A stretch of DNA of 64,000 nucleotides from Paenibacillus sp. J45TS6 (lineage in GTDB: Bacteria; Bacillota; Bacilli; Paenibacillales; Paenibacillaceae): assembly GCF_018403285.1 (NCBI RefSeq), contig NZ_BOSJ01000018.1:1-64000 (forward strand), given 5' to 3'. The position numbers were made by a program, and so were the translations under genes. This document shows, piece by piece, positions 53,538-61,636 of this stretch (the first letter of the stretch is position 1; every line of letters starts with the position of its first letter). The notes beneath the pieces were generated by a model, which was not told the DNA's origin, did no database searches, and worked only from the letters and a program-made list of their open reading frames with translations.

Positions 53538-54205
53538 ATTTTTATGAGACATATATAGCGAAGTATGAGAGTGAGATGTGGGAAGCCATCGGACAAACCT
53601 TTTTCATGGTTGGCGTCTCGCTGGCGGCTGCGATCCTAATCGGACTTCCGCTGGGAACACTGCTCTACTTAACGCGAAAAGGCCAGAAATATGAGAATAT
53701 TGTATTATTCACCATACTTGACGTTATCGTAAATATCATTCGTTCTTTTCCATTCTTGTTGCTCGTTGTTTTTATGATTCCATTGACACGAATGATTGTA
53801 GGAACCGCTCTTGGTACAACCGCTGCATCTATTCCGCTTGCTGTTGTAGCCATCGCAAGTTACTCCAGGCTCGCTGAGCAGTCGCTGCTTGAAGTGCCGA
53901 AAGGTGTGGTTGAGGCTGCGTCCTCGATGGGAGCGAATCTGTTTCAGTTTATTTATAAATTTTTGTATGTTGAGGCAAGATCTGGCCTGGTACGAGGTTT
54001 AACCTTGTCCACGGTCAGCTTTATTTCCTACTCCACGGTTGTCGGTGTCGTGGGCGGCGGAGGAATCGGCGATTTTGCTATTAGGTACGGATATCAGCGG
54101 TATGAAACAGAACTTATGGTATTCACGATCGTCATTATGATTGTATTCGTGCAGCTTATTCAGTATTTGGGGAATCTTTTGGCACGTATTCTGGATAAGC
54201 GTTAA
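53534..54205 (+). CDS. metI: MetI-like ABC transporter permease
   Basis: A 223-aa permease with five membrane helices, of the MetI type. The cytoplasmic coupling loop VPKGVVEAASSMGANLFQFIYKF and the following segments TLSTVSFISYSTVVGVVGGGGIGDFAIRYGYQRYETE are strongly characteristic of the family. Overlap with metN means coupled translation. The operon imports methionine or a related D/L-methionine analogue by homology. Confidence 0.92.
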   Translation: MNFYETYIAKYESEMWEAIGQTFFMVGVSLAAAILIGLPLGTLLYLTRKGQKYENIVLFTILDVIVNIIRSFPFLLLVVFMIPLTRMIVGTALGTTAASIPLAVVAIASYSRLAEQSLLEVPKGVVEAASSMGANLFQFIYKFLYVEARSGLVRGLTLSTVSFISYSTVVGVVGGGGIGDFAIRYGYQRYETELMVFTIVIMIVFVQLIQYLGNLLARILDKR

Positions 54206-54252
54206 TAAGTGTAATGTTTTGCTTTTGAATATGAGGAAGAGAGGAATATCAG

Positions 54253-55113
54253 ATGATGAAGACAAAAAAGAATGGCATGAAACAATGGCTTGGACTTGCT
54301 ATGTTGGCGGTACTTATGTTAGCTCTAGCAGCTTGTAGTTCAGAGAGCAGTGACGGGGGCGTTCAAGGGGACTCAACTGCTTCTCAAGAAGGTGAGATGC
54401 AGCAGATAAAAGTAGCCAGCAGTCTGTCTGCAATGGTCGATATGATGGAAGCGATAAAACCGGTGCTTGAAAAAGACGGAATTCAGCTTGAAATTGTGAG
54501 TGTATCCGATAATATTCAGCCTAATGAAGCTTTGAACAATAAAGAAGTGGATGCGAACTTCTTCCAGCATAAAGTGTTCATGGAGCAATATAACGAAAAT
54601 AATGATGGAAACCTCGTCATGGTTACTCCTATTTATCACATTATCTACGGTGGTTACTCTAAGAAATACAACAGCATTGAGGAGTTACCAGAGGGTGCAA
54701 CGATTGGAATTCCGAATGACCCAGCCAATATTGGACGTTCCCTTGCGATGTTTGCTGAGAACGGAATGATTACACTGAAGGATGGTGTGGGTATTAACGC
54801 CCTTCAGTCGGATATTATCGACAATCCTAAGAACTATAAGTTCAAAGAAGTAGATCTTCTCATGCTTGGCCGTGCTTATGATGACGTGGATATGGTTACT
54901 CTCTATCCTGCCTATGCTTCACCGCTGGGTTTAACACCTGAGGATGCGATCGTCACCGAAACGCTGGATGAGGAATTTGCCATATCGCTGGTTGCACGTG
55001 AAGACAACAAAGACTCCGAAGCCATTCAAAAACTGGCAGCTGCACTGACAAGTGACGAAGCTAGAAAATTTATTGAAGAAAATCATAAGGATACGATGAT
55101 TCCTGCATTTTAA
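54253..55113 (+). CDS. metQ: MetQ/NlpA-family substrate-binding lipoprotein
   Basis: A 286-aa lipoprotein with signal ending ALAAC (Cys28). The mature part has the NlpA layout: IKVASSLSAMVDMMEAIKPVLEKDGIQLEIVSVSDNIQPNEALNNKEVDANFFQHKVFMEQY and IYHIIYGGYSKKYNSIEELPEGATIGIPNDPANIGRSL. It captures the amino acid and delivers it to MetI/MetN. Last gene of the operon. Confidence 0.93.
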   Translation: MMKTKKNGMKQWLGLAMLAVLMLALAACSSESSDGGVQGDSTASQEGEMQQIKVASSLSAMVDMMEAIKPVLEKDGIQLEIVSVSDNIQPNEALNNKEVDANFFQHKVFMEQYNENNDGNLVMVTPIYHIIYGGYSKKYNSIEELPEGATIGIPNDPANIGRSLAMFAENGMITLKDGVGINALQSDIIDNPKNYKFKEVDLLMLGRAYDDVDMVTLYPAYASPLGLTPEDAIVTETLDEEFAISLVAREDNKDSEAIQKLAAALTSDEARKFIEENHKDTMIPAF

Positions 55114-55124
55114 ATCATGATAAA

Positions 55125-55172
55125 GAGAGAGATGACATGCCTTGTATGGCACATATGTTATCTCTTTTTTTT
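55125..55172 (+). terminator. Terminator of the met operon
   Basis: AGAGATGACATG and CATATGTTATCTCT pair with a short loop, followed by a long T run. Confidence 0.8.
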
Positions 55173-55350
55173 GTGAGGATTGATGGGGAAAAGGAGAGGA
55201 AAAAGGCAGAATTCAGCTTTACTTTTTATAAAATGAGTATTTTAACCGTTTTTTACAAAAATATTGATCAATATGGCAGTTTTTCATAAAACAACCCGTC
55301 CACAAGACCTCTTCCTAGTTGTATAATAGTCCATGTGAGGAGGTGCTGAG

Positions 55351-57255
55351 ATGAGTGACCTGGAACGATTAGAAAATATAAATTTAGTAGAGCACATTTT
55401 TACTCAAGCGCCTGTTGGGGTTGCATTAGTATCACTAGACGGTAAATGGATCGATGTGAATCCTGCAGCATGCCAAATCATAGGGTTTAGCAGAGAAGAG
55501 CTTATTACGCTTCCTGCACTTGACTATATACTAACAGAAGCTATACCGCCAACTGAGCTTGCATCGAAGATATCTTCTGGTTTCGAGAATGAAAAACAAT
55601 ATCTACATAGAAACGGTAATGTGGTCTGGGCTTGTGTCTATATATCTTTATATTGTGATCAACAAACGGGAGAACCTGCCTATTACATTGTTCATATGAT
55701 AGATATCACAAGCAGCAAGGTGGCAGAACTGAAACTATTAGAGAGCGTGGAAAGGTATACATCGCTCAAAAAGTATAATCATGATGCGATTATTTCTTTT
55801 GGGCTGGACGGAATTATCATTAATGGGAACCAAATGGCAGAACATCTTACGGGATACACAATTTCTGAGTTAATTGGTACACGGATTTCGCGTATTGTTG
55901 GTGAAGAAGCCATTGCCAATCTGGCTTTTGTAGATCAGGAATATACGGCAATTGAGCGGGATATTAACGTGGTTCGCCATAAAGATGGAAATGTGGTGGA
56001 AATACTCGCCACGCTCGCTCCTATTATTATTCATGATCACAAAGTCGGTTTTTATCTTATTGCCAAGGATATGACAGAACAGAAACGGCTTATTATTGAG
56101 AAAGAAGCAGCAGAAAGAACGAACAAAGCGAAAAGTGAATTTTTAGCCATGATGAGCCATGAAATTCGTACTCCGATGAATGGTGTGATTGGGATGACCG
56201 ACTTGCTTTTGGATACGGAGCTATGTGATGAACAAATGCAGTATGCATCCATCATTAAGCAGAGCGGGGAAGCACTCCTTACCATCATTAACGATATTCT
56301 TGATTTCTCTAAGGTTGAATCTGGAAGAATGGAGTTATCTATTGAACCGATGGAATTAAATTCATTACTTTCGGATGTCTATTATCTCAATTTGCCAAGA
56401 GCTAACAATAAAGATTTACATGTAGAAATATCGGTCGATGAGAGTATTCCCGATAAGCTGATGGGCGATGGTAATAAGCTTAGGCAGGTTCTGATTAATC
56501 TGCTTAGTAATGCGATTAAGTTTACGCAGAAGGGAACCATTTCTTTATCCGCGAAGAAAATCGACCAAGACGATGATGAAGTGTGTCTTGAGTTCGAAGT
56601 TTTGGATACGGGTATTGGGATCCCGGAGGATAAGGCAGACAGACTGTTTGAACCTTTTTACCAAGTGGATCATTATATGACAAGACAAATCGAAGGAACG
56701 GGACTTGGTCTTGCGATCAGCAAGAAGATGGTAGAACTGATGGGCGGGGAAATAAGCTATGAGCCTAGAAGGGACCAAACTGGTTCACGTTTTGTATTTA
56801 CTGCTTATTTCTCCCTGCAAACAAACCTTGAATTGATAGAGGATAGACATGCTCAAAAATACGGTGATGAAATAGATAATGGGCTGCGTATTCTTGTCGT
56901 AGAAGATAACGAAGTCAATCAGATCGTTCTTGTTAAAATGATGAATAAGTTAGGCTATAAGGCTGTTGTTGTTCCGAATGGAAAAGAAGCACTGAAAGCT
57001 TGCTTGGAAGATTCCTATGATATTGTGTTTATGGATATCCAAATGCCGATTATGGATGGAGTGGAATCTACGCGGCTTATTCATGAACAACTAGCGGATG
57101 ATAGCCCTTATATTGTGGCTGTAACGGCACATGCGATAAAGGGCGATCGGGAAAAATACATGTCACTGGGCATGGATGAATATATAAGCAAGCCGTTAAG
57201 TATGAATTCATTATCTGAAGTCATCGAGAAGTTTCAAGCCCAGCGACTGACGTAA
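55351..57255 (+). CDS. Hybrid histidine kinase with two PAS domains
   Basis: A 634-aa soluble protein, AGGAGG eight bases upstream. Two PAS domains (about 10-125 and 130-245; first with LVSLDGKWIDVNPAACQIIG, second with ISFGLDGIIINGNQMAEHLTG) are followed by HisKA (phospho-His270 in MMSHEIRTPMNGVIG), a HATPase domain (about 375-490, ending in GTGLGLAIS) and a receiver domain (510-634) with Asp562 in VFMDIQMP. No membrane segment, so it senses an internal signal. No separate response regulator follows; the AraC gene just behind may be linked by context only. Confidence 0.92.
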   Translation: MSDLERLENINLVEHIFTQAPVGVALVSLDGKWIDVNPAACQIIGFSREELITLPALDYILTEAIPPTELASKISSGFENEKQYLHRNGNVVWACVYISLYCDQQTGEPAYYIVHMIDITSSKVAELKLLESVERYTSLKKYNHDAIISFGLDGIIINGNQMAEHLTGYTISELIGTRISRIVGEEAIANLAFVDQEYTAIERDINVVRHKDGNVVEILATLAPIIIHDHKVGFYLIAKDMTEQKRLIIEKEAAERTNKAKSEFLAMMSHEIRTPMNGVIGMTDLLLDTELCDEQMQYASIIKQSGEALLTIINDILDFSKVESGRMELSIEPMELNSLLSDVYYLNLPRANNKDLHVEISVDESIPDKLMGDGNKLRQVLINLLSNAIKFTQKGTISLSAKKIDQDDDEVCLEFEVLDTGIGIPEDKADRLFEPFYQVDHYMTRQIEGTGLGLAISKKMVELMGGEISYEPRRDQTGSRFVFTAYFSLQTNLELIEDRHAQKYGDEIDNGLRILVVEDNEVNQIVLVKMMNKLGYKAVVVPNGKEALKACLEDSYDIVFMDIQMPIMDGVESTRLIHEQLADDSPYIVAVTAHAIKGDREKYMSLGMDEYISKPLSMNSLSEVIEKFQAQRLT

Positions 57256-57257
57256 GG

Positions 57258-57310
57258 CCCCCTAGGTACTTCATCTTCTGAATCGTTTGCTGATTCGAAA
57301 TACAGGGGGG
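57258..57310 (+). promoter_or_regulatory. Hairpin that hides the ribosome binding site of the AraC gene
   Basis: CCCCCT (57258) is complementary to AGGGGG (57304), the ribosome binding site of the gene at 57319; in between, GAATC (57280) and GATTC (57292) pair. The folded form would sequester AGGGGGG and block translation. There is no T run, so it is not a terminator. Confidence 0.5.
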
Positions 57311-57318
57311 ACTTTAAC

Positions 57319-58212
57319 ATGTCAGGCAGTTTCTTCTGCATGCATCCGTCAGAAGGCTCGTGGAACCCGTACTTCTATGCCTACTATTATAAGCAATGGA
57401 AAGACTATGAAATGGCCTACCATGAACATCGCTGGACTGAAATTATGTATGTGATTCAAGGGGGATGTACCATTGATGTGAAGTGCAAGAATGGACATCG
57501 TGAATTGATCACACTGCGTAAAAGCGAGTTTATTATTCTGGACGCCGATGTTTCGCATAGACTCATTGTTGGGCCCGAGGTTGCCTGCCGGATGCTTAAT
57601 GTGGAGTTTGGTTTTGAAGAAGGAGAAACTTTATTTGATTCATCAATGAAATCGTTATTGGCGGAAGAAAAAGCATTATCCGACTTTGTGAGCTCTCCCT
57701 TTGAGTACCTGGTTCTCTCCGATCCGGAAGAGGTATATTATGTTCTCAAAAGTCTCGTGCTGGAGCTTGACCGGCAGCCAGTAGGACAGAAAAACACCAT
57801 GACGGATCTGTTGTTTCTACAATTGTTTGTACGTATTGCAAGGCTCCGCGAAGACGTGGTAATGACAAGAGAGCCGAGTGCAGAAGGGTATGTCAAACGC
57901 TGTATCCTTTATATGCATCAAAATTACGACCGCAACATTCAAATTAAAGATTTAGCTGCGGAAGTCCGTCTTCATCCAGGTTACTTACAGCGAATATTTA
58001 AAACAAGCACATCCCAAACGATGACAGAGTACCTAACCGGAATTCGAATGGAAAAAGCTAAAATGCTGCTCCATCAGACGGACATACCTATTTACGAACT
58101 ATGTGATTATGTAGGGATCAGCAGCAGTCAGTATTTTCATACTTTATTTAAAAAACATACGGGGCTAACCCCTAGCACCTATCGAGAACAGATGGAGCGC
58201 AGATCCTGGTAA
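57319..58212 (+). CDS. AraC-family regulator with cupin-like N-terminus
   Basis: A 297-aa transcription regulator. The N-terminal ~150 residues form an AraC-type sensor barrel (HEHRWTEIMYVIQGGCTIDVKCKNG; then EFIILDADVSHRLIVGPEVACRML). The C-terminal double helix-turn-helix is IQIKDLAAEVRLHPGYLQRIFKTSTSQTMTEYLTGIRMEKAKMLL and IYELCDYVGISSSQYFHTLFKKHTGLTPSTYRE. Targets unknown. Unusually strong AGGGGGG site, but it can be closed by the upstream hairpin. Confidence 0.9.
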   Translation: MSGSFFCMHPSEGSWNPYFYAYYYKQWKDYEMAYHEHRWTEIMYVIQGGCTIDVKCKNGHRELITLRKSEFIILDADVSHRLIVGPEVACRMLNVEFGFEEGETLFDSSMKSLLAEEKALSDFVSSPFEYLVLSDPEEVYYVLKSLVLELDRQPVGQKNTMTDLLFLQLFVRIARLREDVVMTREPSAEGYVKRCILYMHQNYDRNIQIKDLAAEVRLHPGYLQRIFKTSTSQTMTEYLTGIRMEKAKMLLHQTDIPIYELCDYVGISSSQYFHTLFKKHTGLTPSTYREQMERRSW

Positions 58213-58271
58213 ATTTATAGAAATAATTGCCAATACAGCATATTTCATGTACATTGTAACTAACTTAAAAA

Positions 58272-58373
58272 GCATGAACGGGAGCTTGATCAAGTCAGGC
58301 TGAGAGAGTGGCCTTATGCCGCTGACCGTAGATCTGATCTGGGTAATGCCAGCGTAGAGAACGAATATCGCGA
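58272..58373 (+). ncRNA. TPP riboswitch (THI element)
   Basis: Shows the conserved cores CGGGAGC, GGCTGAGAGAGTGGCC (TPP pyrimidine-side), GACC and CTGATCTGGGTAATGCCAGCG (pyrophosphate side), in the correct order and spacing. When thiamine pyrophosphate is bound the downstream terminator forms and the transporter genes are off. Confidence 0.93.
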
Positions 58374-58517
58374 ATCGTATGTAGGAACAAATGTGATGCA
58401 TGAATGTAGAAGCAGCCAGCTGAACGATATGATGTGAGGTAACCCTCCAAGCTAATCGCTGCCGATGCAAGTGTATCCTTTGTCTTTTAGATGCGAATAC
58501 AGATGCGTCCTTACCTG

Positions 58518-58546
58518 GCCTGCCCGAATTGGGGAGGCTTTTTTTA
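58518..58546 (+). terminator. Terminator of the TPP riboswitch
   Basis: GCCTGCCC and GGGGAGGC pair (one mismatch) over a five-base loop, followed by seven T residues. It lies 145 nt after the aptamer; that stretch shows no gene and is taken as the rest of the expression platform. Confidence 0.8.
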
Positions 58547-58568
58547 TATTCTAAGGAGGAATTTGTAC

Positions 58569-59180
58569 ATGTTGCAGACAAAAGGCGATAGTTCAAAGTC
58601 AAGGCGCAAAGGGCTTACATTAACCGATATTCTAGTTACCATTGTGCTTGCAGTTGTATTTGGAATCATCTATAAAATATGGGGACCTACTTATGATCTA
58701 GTCAAACCGTTCGGACTCCATGCGGAACAGTTGATTTACGGTATGTGGTTTATGGCAGGCACCTTTGCTTTTCTCGTCATTCGTAAACCAGGTGTGGCTC
58801 TTCTAGCAGAGATTGCGGCTTCGACCGTAAGTGCATTTCTAGGAAGTGAGTGGGGGATATCTACACTGATCTATGGCGCGGTACAGGGACTCGGAGCTGA
58901 ACTTATCTTCGCTCTATTTCTATACCGGAAAGTGAATGTATGGATTATGTGCCTTGCTGCCATCGGCTCAGCGGCCGGCTCCCTGATCCTCGATTTTGGG
59001 TATGGTTATATCGATTCGCTGCAAACGTGGAGTTATGCGCTGCTCATTGGACTACGATTAGCTGGAAGTATTGCGCTAGCTGGAATGGTTGCTTACTCAC
59101 TGTATAAGGCTTTGGAAATAACAGGGGTAACGAAATCCCTGAGAAAGACGACGAAAGAAGATATGGAGGCTCTGCATTAA
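58569..59180 (+). CDS. ykoE: YkoE, substrate-binding (S) component of a thiamine/HMP ECF-type transporter
   Basis: A 203-aa protein with five or six membrane helices that binds the thiamine precursor hydroxymethylpyrimidine. After a polar N-terminus it has LTDILVTIVLAVVFGIIYKIWGP and GLHAEQLIYGMWFMAGTFAFLVIRKPGVALLAEIAASTVSAFLGSEWGISTLIYGAVQGLGAE, the YkoE pattern. AAGGAGG lies nine bases before the ATG. Its stop overlaps the start of ykoD by one base. Controlled by the TPP riboswitch. Confidence 0.92.
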   Translation: MLQTKGDSSKSRRKGLTLTDILVTIVLAVVFGIIYKIWGPTYDLVKPFGLHAEQLIYGMWFMAGTFAFLVIRKPGVALLAEIAASTVSAFLGSEWGISTLIYGAVQGLGAELIFALFLYRKVNVWIMCLAAIGSAAGSLILDFGYGYIDSLQTWSYALLIGLRLAGSIALAGMVAYSLYKALEITGVTKSLRKTTKEDMEALH

Positions 59181-60673
59181 TGCGCCCTTCTATAACAGGC
59201 CCCGTGGAGGACAAAGTTCTGCAGACAGAGGAGAAAGCACACGTTACTCAGCCGCCAGTAGCAGTAGCTATTGACGGTCTGCGTCTGAAGTTTCCCGGAG
59301 AATCTCAAATTTGGTTCAATAAATTATCTTTAACCATAAATCAAGGGGAGAAAGTATTACTGCTTGGTGCCAGTGGCAGCGGGAAGTCAACACTGCTTCA
59401 AGTACTGAGCGGACTTATTCCTCATTCGGTTGATGTGCCGATGAAGGTAGATCATATACGTATTCCTGATCATCCAGGGATTGTTTTTCAAGATCCAGAT
59501 ACTCAGTTTTGTATGCCTTATGTAGATGAGGAACTAGCTTTTGTGCTGGAGAATCGTGAGGTTCCCCGGGATGAAATGCAAGCGAAGATAAGAGAACTTC
59601 TAAGTCTTGTTGGACTGGAATTACCTGATGTACATACACCGGTGCAAGCTCTCTCCCAAGGTATGAAGCAGCGTCTGGCCATTGCTTCGGTACTTGGAGT
59701 AGAACCGAGTGTCCTTTTTCTAGATGAACCGACAGCACTGCTCGATAAAGAAGGGACGCTTGAAGTATGGGAGACGATACGAGGCATTGCTGAAGATCGC
59801 ACTGTGATTATAGTAGAACATAAAATTGATTATATCCTTGATTATGTAGATCGTATTATTGTCTTGTCTTCCGAAGGAGAGATCATGGCAGATGGCGGGG
59901 CCGAAGAGATCTTCAGTCAGCATCAGCAGACGATAACGGATTATGGAATCTGGCATCCGGGGATTTGGAAGAATCGTCCTAGACCTCTTAGACAGGAAAA
60001 TGTCACAGCTAATGAGAAGGGAGCAGAACCGCTTCTACAACTACGAGAATGTGTAATTCATCGCAGCAGCAAGCCTGTTATTCGAGCAGGGGAGCTGCAG
60101 GTGCTGCCTGGTGATTTTATTGGAATTACAGGACCCAATGGTGCAGGGAAGAGTTCATTTTTGCTTGGATTAATGAAGCTTCTCCCTATCACCGGAACGT
60201 ATTTAGTGAACGGTATAGAGCTGAAAAATACCAAACAGGCAGCACAGCATATCGCCTATGTATTTCAGAATCCAGAATTGCAGTTTGTTACGCATTCCGT
60301 ATGGAATGAAGTTGAATATTCACTGCTGTTTGAGCCCATATCGATGGAAGAACGCCGAGTGCGGGTGGAAGAACTGCTGCGAAGGTTCCATCTAAGTGGA
60401 CTAGAGAACAGGCATCCCTACGAGCTGTCCCTTGGGCAAAAGAGGAGACTGAGTGTAGCTTCCGCAGTCGTTCGTAATCCCCGTGTATTGCTGCTTGATG
60501 AGCCTACATTCGGGCAGGATGCAAGAAATACCTTTGCGATGCTGGATGAACTAGAACGTCTGCGAAGTGAAGGAACAGCCATGATCATGGTGACTCATGA
60601 TGAAGAAATTGTGGCCCGGTACTGTACTTCTGTATGGCAGGCAGCAGAGGGGAGAATCACCACTTGCCACTAA
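59180..60673 (+). CDS. ykoD: YkoD, duplicated ATPase of the thiamine-precursor transporter
   Basis: A 497-aa protein with two fused ABC ATPase domains, the energising unit of the Yko transporter. First half: Walker A GASGSGKST, signature LSQGMKQRLAI, Walker B LFLDEPTALLD. Second half: Walker A GPNGAGKSS, signature LSLGQKRRLSV, Walker B LLLDEPTFGQD. Length is normal for YkoD. Starts at the TAATG junction with ykoE. Confidence 0.93.
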   Translation: MRPSITGPVEDKVLQTEEKAHVTQPPVAVAIDGLRLKFPGESQIWFNKLSLTINQGEKVLLLGASGSGKSTLLQVLSGLIPHSVDVPMKVDHIRIPDHPGIVFQDPDTQFCMPYVDEELAFVLENREVPRDEMQAKIRELLSLVGLELPDVHTPVQALSQGMKQRLAIASVLGVEPSVLFLDEPTALLDKEGTLEVWETIRGIAEDRTVIIVEHKIDYILDYVDRIIVLSSEGEIMADGGAEEIFSQHQQTITDYGIWHPGIWKNRPRPLRQENVTANEKGAEPLLQLRECVIHRSSKPVIRAGELQVLPGDFIGITGPNGAGKSSFLLGLMKLLPITGTYLVNGIELKNTKQAAQHIAYVFQNPELQFVTHSVWNEVEYSLLFEPISMEERRVRVEELLRRFHLSGLENRHPYELSLGQKRRLSVASAVVRNPRVLLLDEPTFGQDARNTFAMLDELERLRSEGTAMIMVTHDEEIVARYCTSVWQAAEGRITTCH

Positions 60674-61458
60674 ATATCCCATACCATGAAACTTGGCTGC
60701 ACCGGGTTAACCCCGGGTTTAAGCTGATTACGTTTGCTTTGATGTTTCTTGTGGTCATCCTAATTCATAATCTCAATATGATGATCTATTTATCAATCGC
60801 TATGCTCCTTCTCTTAATCGGTTCCGGTCATCCTCCGCTTCGTTTACTCCTGTATGCTTCCCCATTTATTCTGGTGTTTATATCGACATCGACGGGAATG
60901 ATATTTTTCGGGAAAGGAGAAACGACTTGGTGGAAATACGGCATTATACATATAACAGAAGAGAGTTTTTTACGCGGCGTACATCTAGGCTGCAGGGCGT
61001 TATCGATGGCTGCAATTGGCTTATTATTTGGGCTGACAACGAGACCTGTGCGCTTGTTCTACTCTCTGATGCAACAGTGGAGACTTCCGCCGAAATATGC
61101 GTATAGTTTCCTGGCTGCGATGAATCTGATCCCGATTCTAGTCTATGAATTTCAGACCCTTCGGCATGCTTTAATGATCCGAGGAGGAGGGAACCAAACA
61201 CCTAAGTGGAATATATATGCGCTAATAAAATCATATGCGATTCCGCTGCTGGCACAAAGTATTCGAAGAGCGCAGCGGATTGCCGTGGCGATGGAGGCAA
61301 AGGGGTTTCAAAGTGAGAACAAACGGACTTACTACTATCGTATTGGATACTCAAACAGTGACATTTGGTTCATTGTTTATTTTATAGGGGCAGTTGCATC
61401 AGCTTACGGACTTGGCCTCTCTGTTCCTCTTGTAGAGCATGCTGTGGATGTGAGATAG
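60664..61458 (+). CDS. ykoC: YkoC, transmembrane (T) component of the transporter
   Basis: A 264-aa membrane protein of the CbiQ/EcfT type. The TTG start at 60664 is preceded by AGGGGAG nine bases upstream and overlaps the end of ykoD by 10 nt; an ATG 30 nt earlier lacks such a site. It begins PLNIPYHETWLHRVNPGFKLITFALMFLVVILIH and carries the EcfT coupling motif region ALMIRGGGN and later AMEAKGFQ. Last gene of the operon; no ykoF follows or precedes. Confidence 0.92.
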   Translation: MPLNIPYHETWLHRVNPGFKLITFALMFLVVILIHNLNMMIYLSIAMLLLLIGSGHPPLRLLLYASPFILVFISTSTGMIFFGKGETTWWKYGIIHITEESFLRGVHLGCRALSMAAIGLLFGLTTRPVRLFYSLMQQWRLPPKYAYSFLAAMNLIPILVYEFQTLRHALMIRGGGNQTPKWNIYALIKSYAIPLLAQSIRRAQRIAVAMEAKGFQSENKRTYYYRIGYSNSDIWFIVYFIGAVASAYGLGLSVPLVEHAVDVR

Positions 61459-61534
61459 GCAGAGCAGTGATATAGATTCATACAAGAATAAAAGTGAGGA
61501 TTTTATACGAAGTTAGCGAAAAGAAGTCATGATA

Positions 61535-61550
61535 TTGGTAACGCTTCCTA
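61535..61550 (+). promoter_or_regulatory. Weak cre-like site before the alpha-galactosidase gene
   Basis: TTGGTAACGCTTCCTA has two mismatches to the cre consensus, but shares TTGRTAACGCTT with the pectinase site at 25430. It lies 87 bases upstream of the start. Confidence 0.35.
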
Positions 61551-61636
61551 TCTTGCGATTGCTACAATAATCGTATACAAATCGAACCCTTTTTTTGAGG
61601 GGGAAGATTTCAATAATGGAAGGTGGAGCATCTTAT

